This document shows, piece after piece, positions 5,594-7,861 of a stretch of DNA of 7,861 nt. Origin of the DNA: a bacterium (GTDB lineage Bacteria; Bacteroidota; Bacteroidia; Bacteroidales; Muribaculaceae). The position numbers and the translations under genes are program-made. The stretch's first letter is position 1. Each line of letters starts with the position of its first letter. The notes under the pieces are model-generated. The model had not been told where the DNA came from, did no database searches, and saw only the letters and a list, made by a program, of their open reading frames with translations. The stretch spans positions 1-7,861 of the forward strand of contig SFVH01000060.1 in NCBI GenBank assembly GCA_004561555.1. The letters run 5' to 3'.

Positions 5594-5634
5594 TTTATGG
5601 TTACTTTCCAAATCCAATTGCAGATTATTTGCAA
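5566..5634. repeat. TTGCA-containing inverted and direct repeats between integrase and AbiEi remnant
   Basis: TTTGCAAT (5566-5573) and ATTGCAAA (5577-5584) form a perfect 8-bp inverted repeat with a 3-bp spacer. The 12-mer AATCCAATTGCA occurs at 5571-5582 and again at 5611-5622, 40 bp apart, and a further TTTGCAA lies at 5628-5634. The cluster fills the space between the integrase stop and the AbiEi-like coding segment. It could be an AbiEi autoregulatory operator (AbiEi proteins bind inverted repeats at their own promoters) or integrase arm-type sites. Confidence 0.5.
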
Positions 5635-5639
5635 CAAAT

Positions 5640-6998
5640 TCAGTCAATAGCATCAACCATCTCTTTTCTCATTTCTTCATCAATCTCGCGATAGCGTGCG
5701 AATGCCTGACTACCAGGTGCGTGTCCGCTCAAGGCGCTCACCATTCCCTGATCCTTGAATTTCTTGTATAGATTGCCGATAAACGTGCGTCGGGCAATGT
5801 GCGTACTCGCTACTTCATAAAGAGGTCTGTTTTCCGGAAGCCTTGTCTTTGGATTAAGCACCACGACAATTCTGTCTATACCAGCTCGTTTCAATATTCG
5901 TTTGATTGCACGATTATAAATGTACTTTGAATCCATATATGGAAACAGAGCATCTCCCTCATAATTGCTGTACTTCTCAACAATCTTGCTTGCTGTGGAG
6001 TTTAACGGCACTTTTATGGTTTTTGGTCGTCCCTCTTTTGTCTTTCGTGCCACATAGTGAAGTTCGCCGTTGATGATGTGGCTCTTTGTGAACGTAAATA
6101 AATCTGACTGCCGACAGCCAACGCAGCAGTGGAACACGAATATGTCGCGGAATATCTCATCTCTCGGTGTATCACTGAAATCAAACTCTTCCAATCGCTT
6201 GCGTTCGTCTATGGTAAGATAATATGGTGTGCCATAAGTGCGTTGCCCCATCTTGAATTTGACAAACGGATTATAGGCCACTCGTCGGTTGTTGAACGCC
6301 CAATTGAATATGGTCTTAATAAGACGGAAATTGCCAATGATTGTGTTTAGGCTTTTCTCGCCAACACGAGCGTTTGTATCCTCCGTTGCACTCAGTTGAG
6401 GAAACTCCTCTATCAACTTATGCTCGTTGATTTGAAAGTTCTCAAAGTCTTTGAGTAAGTTCTCATCAACAGCCTCAATCGTCAATAAGAAACGAGGATT
6501 GGTGATTTGTCTATAAATCTCGTAACGAAGCAGAGAACGGCGGATTGTAAGATACCCTTGTTTACGAGTATGCGACTGAAATGGAGTGGAAGTTTCTTTC
6601 AAAAAATCGTCAATCAGCATAATAAATGTGGATTGCGGAACTTCAGGTGCTAAAGTTTTGTGAAAAGCCTTTATCGTTTCCGGCAACCAAGTTTTGTCAA
6701 TATCGGCGCCATTCATGCGGATATACACACTCTCAATGTAGGTGAGTAGCCGACTATATAACTCTTTTACTTCATCGGCATTGACAGCCTCTTCAGTCTT
6801 TGTTCTTGAAGAAGTGAGAACGAGGCGAGTAGATGGCTTGCCCTTAGAACTGACATACTTCTCCGTTTTTACAAACGCCGGAGAAATCCACAAATTAGTC
6901 TTGGCTTGATAATCAATCTTGCCAAGGCGAAAACGAACAGACAATTCAACTCGACCTTGTCGGTTCTGCTTTTTTCCTACACCTAATTCAAATGACAT
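5640..6998 (-). CDS. int: Tyrosine recombinase / integrase (452 aa)
   Basis: This is a phage-type integrase of the Bacteroidales kind. An N-terminal arm-binding-like beta domain (FELGVGKKQNRQGRVELSVRF) is followed by a helical SAM-like core-binding domain and the C-terminal catalytic domain. All catalytic residues are visible (numbering from an upstream TTG; subtract 12 for the ATG start): R308 in VGCRQSDL, K333 in RKTKEGRPK, H412 and R415 in HIARR, H438 in LSGH, and the nucleophile Y448 in ARYRE. Length is normal, so it should be active. I chose ATG 6998 over the TTG at 7034 because a clear promoter places the transcription start between them. It performs site-specific integration and excision of the element; the HTH protein at 3787-4134 is the likely partner for excision. 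It is transcribed inward, away from the truncated terminase gene. Confidence 0.9.
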   Translation of the reverse strand: MSFELGVGKKQNRQGRVELSVRFRLGKIDYQAKTNLWISPAFVKTEKYVSSKGKPSTRLVLTSSRTKTEEAVNADEVKELYSRLLTYIESVYIRMNGADIDKTWLPETIKAFHKTLAPEVPQSTFIMLIDDFLKETSTPFQSHTRKQGYLTIRRSLLRYEIYRQITNPRFLLTIEAVDENLLKDFENFQINEHKLIEEFPQLSATEDTNARVGEKSLNTIIGNFRLIKTIFNWAFNNRRVAYNPFVKFKMGQRTYGTPYYLTIDERKRLEEFDFSDTPRDEIFRDIFVFHCCVGCRQSDLFTFTKSHIINGELHYVARKTKEGRPKTIKVPLNSTASKIVEKYSNYEGDALFPYMDSKYIYNRAIKRILKRAGIDRIVVVLNPKTRLPENRPLYEVASTHIARRTFIGNLYKKFKDQGMVSALSGHAPGSQAFARYREIDEEMRKEMVDAID

Positions 6999-7031
6999 AT
7001 CGGATAAAATTGGATGGTTATTTCTTGACCA

Positions 7032-7063
7032 CAAAGTTAAGAAATACTCTTCATATCACCAAA
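7032..7063 (-). promoter_or_regulatory. Bacteroidetes-type promoter of the integrase
   Basis: On the minus strand TTTG (7063-7060) is followed after 20 nt by TAACTTTG (7039-7032), an exact match to the Bacteroidetes consensus TTTG, 19-21 nt, TAnnTTTG. The start of transcription should fall near 7025, about 27 nt before the ATG at 6998. Confidence 0.75.
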
Positions 7064-7124
7064 TATTATCCCCATATAATTCCCCACAAACGCTGTTATT
7101 TTATGATTTTTACTGTTACTCTCT

Positions 7125-7198
7125 ATTACTGTCACAAAACGCCGATATTAAACTTAATAACATTACTGTCACAAAACGCCGATATTAAACTTAATAAC
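7125..7198. repeat. Perfect tandem duplication, 2 x 37 bp
   Basis: The 37-bp unit at 7125-7161 begins ATTACTGTCACAAAACGCCG and is repeated without change at 7162-7198. A partial, diverged match (TTACTGTTAC) precedes it near 7110. It lies about 60 bp behind the integrase promoter and before the terminase boundary, in very AT-rich DNA. Arm-type binding sites for the integrase or excisionase are the likely role; a recent slippage duplication is the neutral alternative. Confidence 0.8.
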
Positions 7199-7226
7199 TT
7201 ACATATTAACTATTTAGTCTAATATT

Positions 7227-7248
7227 TATGTTATATCACCATAACATA
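7227..7248. repeat. Inverted repeat with 6-bp spacer; candidate integrase core site (att)
   Basis: TATGTTAT (7227-7234) and ATAACATA (7241-7248) are perfect inverted arms around ATCACC. Tyrosine recombinase core sites usually have 7-13-bp inverted arms around a 6-8-bp crossover region, and this sits between the integrase and the point where the terminase gene stops. The position and shape fit; no second att copy is in the window to confirm it. Confidence 0.4.
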
Positions 7249-7256
7249 TAATCACA

Positions 7257-7861
7257 TTAAATATCATACGCAACTATCCAGTTTATATTTGCATTGTAGT
7301 CCATACCAATGCAAATCGGCGCGTCCTTATTAACGTCGGAATCAGCATCACAAGTAAATGCCTTTCCACTCTCCGCACTCCATTCTCCACTTTTGAATTT
7401 CTCGTCAAGAAATTCAAAATCACTTGCATTATACTTGTGCCCCTCACGCATTGACGAATAAAAACCGTCTTTGGCAATGCCGATGCGTTGACAAAGGATA
7501 GAGGTTTGGAATGTCAATGGCGTTAAGTCGCGCTTCATCTGCTTTATGTAGTTCTCGCCGAGAAGTTGCAGATTCTCGATGCTGCTGTACTCTTTGTAGT
7601 ACACAGCGACTGACCGCATCTGATTAAGATTGCGGTCGAGACGTCGAAGATAACCTTTAAGGTAGTCGGGTACCGGCTGCCCCTTGGACGAAAGCGAGCG
7701 AATCCGCTCTTTCGTGCGCCAAATTTCATAGACCGTTCCCTCGATAGTCGCAATAAGTTCGTGGTCCATTTTGTCACGGTAGTGCAAGAACCACGAACCT
7801 TTTTGCGTCTGCGGCATATCGCTCAAAATCATTATCGAATGATTGAACGAGTGCCGCCCGA
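7257..7861 (-). CDS. Phage terminase large subunit, truncated C-terminus, 5' end outside window
   Basis: The frame is open to the window edge: codons before the ATG at 7832 read GRHSFNHSI, so the start is outside. It resembles the large terminase of Bacteroidales phages. SDMPQTQKGSWFLHYRDKMD is followed by a helical linker with conserved NLNQMRSVAVYYKEY and ENLQLLGENYIKQMKRDLTP, then LDEKFKSGEW and GMDYNANINWIVA. The acidic residue in GMDYN is at the position of the first catalytic aspartate of the RNase H-like nuclease domain. The protein then ends within four residues (YDI, TAA), although the nuclease domain should continue for well over 100 residues. The gene is therefore cut where the integrative element begins and is presumably non-functional for packaging as it stands. 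Family call is from memory of motifs; truncation follows if the call is right. Confidence 0.65.
   Translation of the reverse strand, partial: GRHSFNHSIMILSDMPQTQKGSWFLHYRDKMDHELIATIEGTVYEIWRTKERIRSLSSKGQPVPDYLKGYLRRLDRNLNQMRSVAVYYKEYSSIENLQLLGENYIKQMKRDLTPLTFQTSILCQRIGIAKDGFYSSMREGHKYNASDFEFLDEKFKSGEWSAESGKAFTCDADSDVNKDAPICIGMDYNANINWIVAYDI

Larger units (their letters stand above)
1..7256. mobile_element. Integrative (mobilizable-type) element, partial; right end near 7200-7260
   Basis: Directly visible are a tyrosine integrase next to the right boundary, an excisionase-like HTH protein, a DUF3987 helicase-like protein, a primase-like protein and a cargo slot with decayed regulator genes. 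This combination is known from Bacteroidales integrative elements. The right boundary is inferred from a phage terminase gene that stops inside its nuclease domain at 7257, next to a recombinase-core-like inverted repeat. The left end, relaxase and transfer genes are not in the window, so calling it mobilizable is inference. Confidence 0.6.

Noticed and set aside
6999..7034. Start of the integrase at the TTG at 7034 (464 aa)
   Set aside because: The TTG overlaps the -7 promoter element and lies upstream of the predicted transcription start; ATG 6998 is within the transcript.
7125..7198. CRISPR array
   Set aside because: Only two units, directly abutting with no spacers and no cas genes.
1..7861. 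tRNA gene as integration target, relaxase or oriT
   Set aside because: No cloverleaf-like segment and no relaxase or transfer gene frame was seen on either strand, so no oriT can be placed.

Overview
The window looks like Bacteroidales DNA (Bacteroides, Prevotella and relatives). The basis is the family content (a BT4734-type primase-like protein, a DUF3987 protein, a Bacteroides-style tyrosine integrase), the near absence of purine-rich ribosome binding sites, and a textbook Bacteroidetes promoter (TTTG, 20 nt, TAACTTTG) in front of the integrase. I read it as one end of an integrative, probably mobilizable, element abutting a prophage-type terminase gene. No relaxase, transfer gene or second element end is visible, so the element continues past the left edge.

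Layout. At 2-205 (+) is a small unrecognised protein. From about 206 to 1199 there is roughly 1 kb with no credible gene but many compensated helices. Several of these contain G-U pairs that exist only in a plus-strand transcript, and the region ends in a hairpin followed by T-runs. I propose a large structured non-coding RNA, the most unusual feature of the window. From 4134 down to 1380 runs a leftward operon: an excisionase-like helix-turn-helix protein, a DUF3987 helicase-like protein overlapping it by 16 nt, and a BT4734/PriCT_2 primase-like protein. Between the last two lies a 174-bp set of three concentric inverted repeats carrying eight GGTTAA boxes (four per orientation), a good candidate replication origin next to its own replication genes.

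From 4389 to 5593 is a decayed cargo slot. It holds a winged-helix regulator gene broken by an out-of-frame internal deletion (+), and a truncated AbiEi-antitoxin-like gene with an early stop (-). The two converge with 4 bp between their stops, and no toxin gene remains. From 6998 to 5640 is a full-length tyrosine integrase with all catalytic residues. Behind its promoter lie a perfect 37-bp tandem duplication and an inverted repeat with a 6-bp spacer shaped like a recombinase core site. A phage large-terminase gene (7861 to 7257, 5' end outside the window) stops just beyond this, inside its nuclease domain. The simplest reading is that the element integrated in, or recombined into, a prophage terminase gene.

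How the parts fit: integrase and the excisionase-like protein would move the element, and the DUF3987 and primase-like proteins would replicate the excised circle from the GGTTAA region. The structured RNA is transcribed toward this operon and has no assigned job. All functional statements rest on sequence reading and family recollection; no database search was run.
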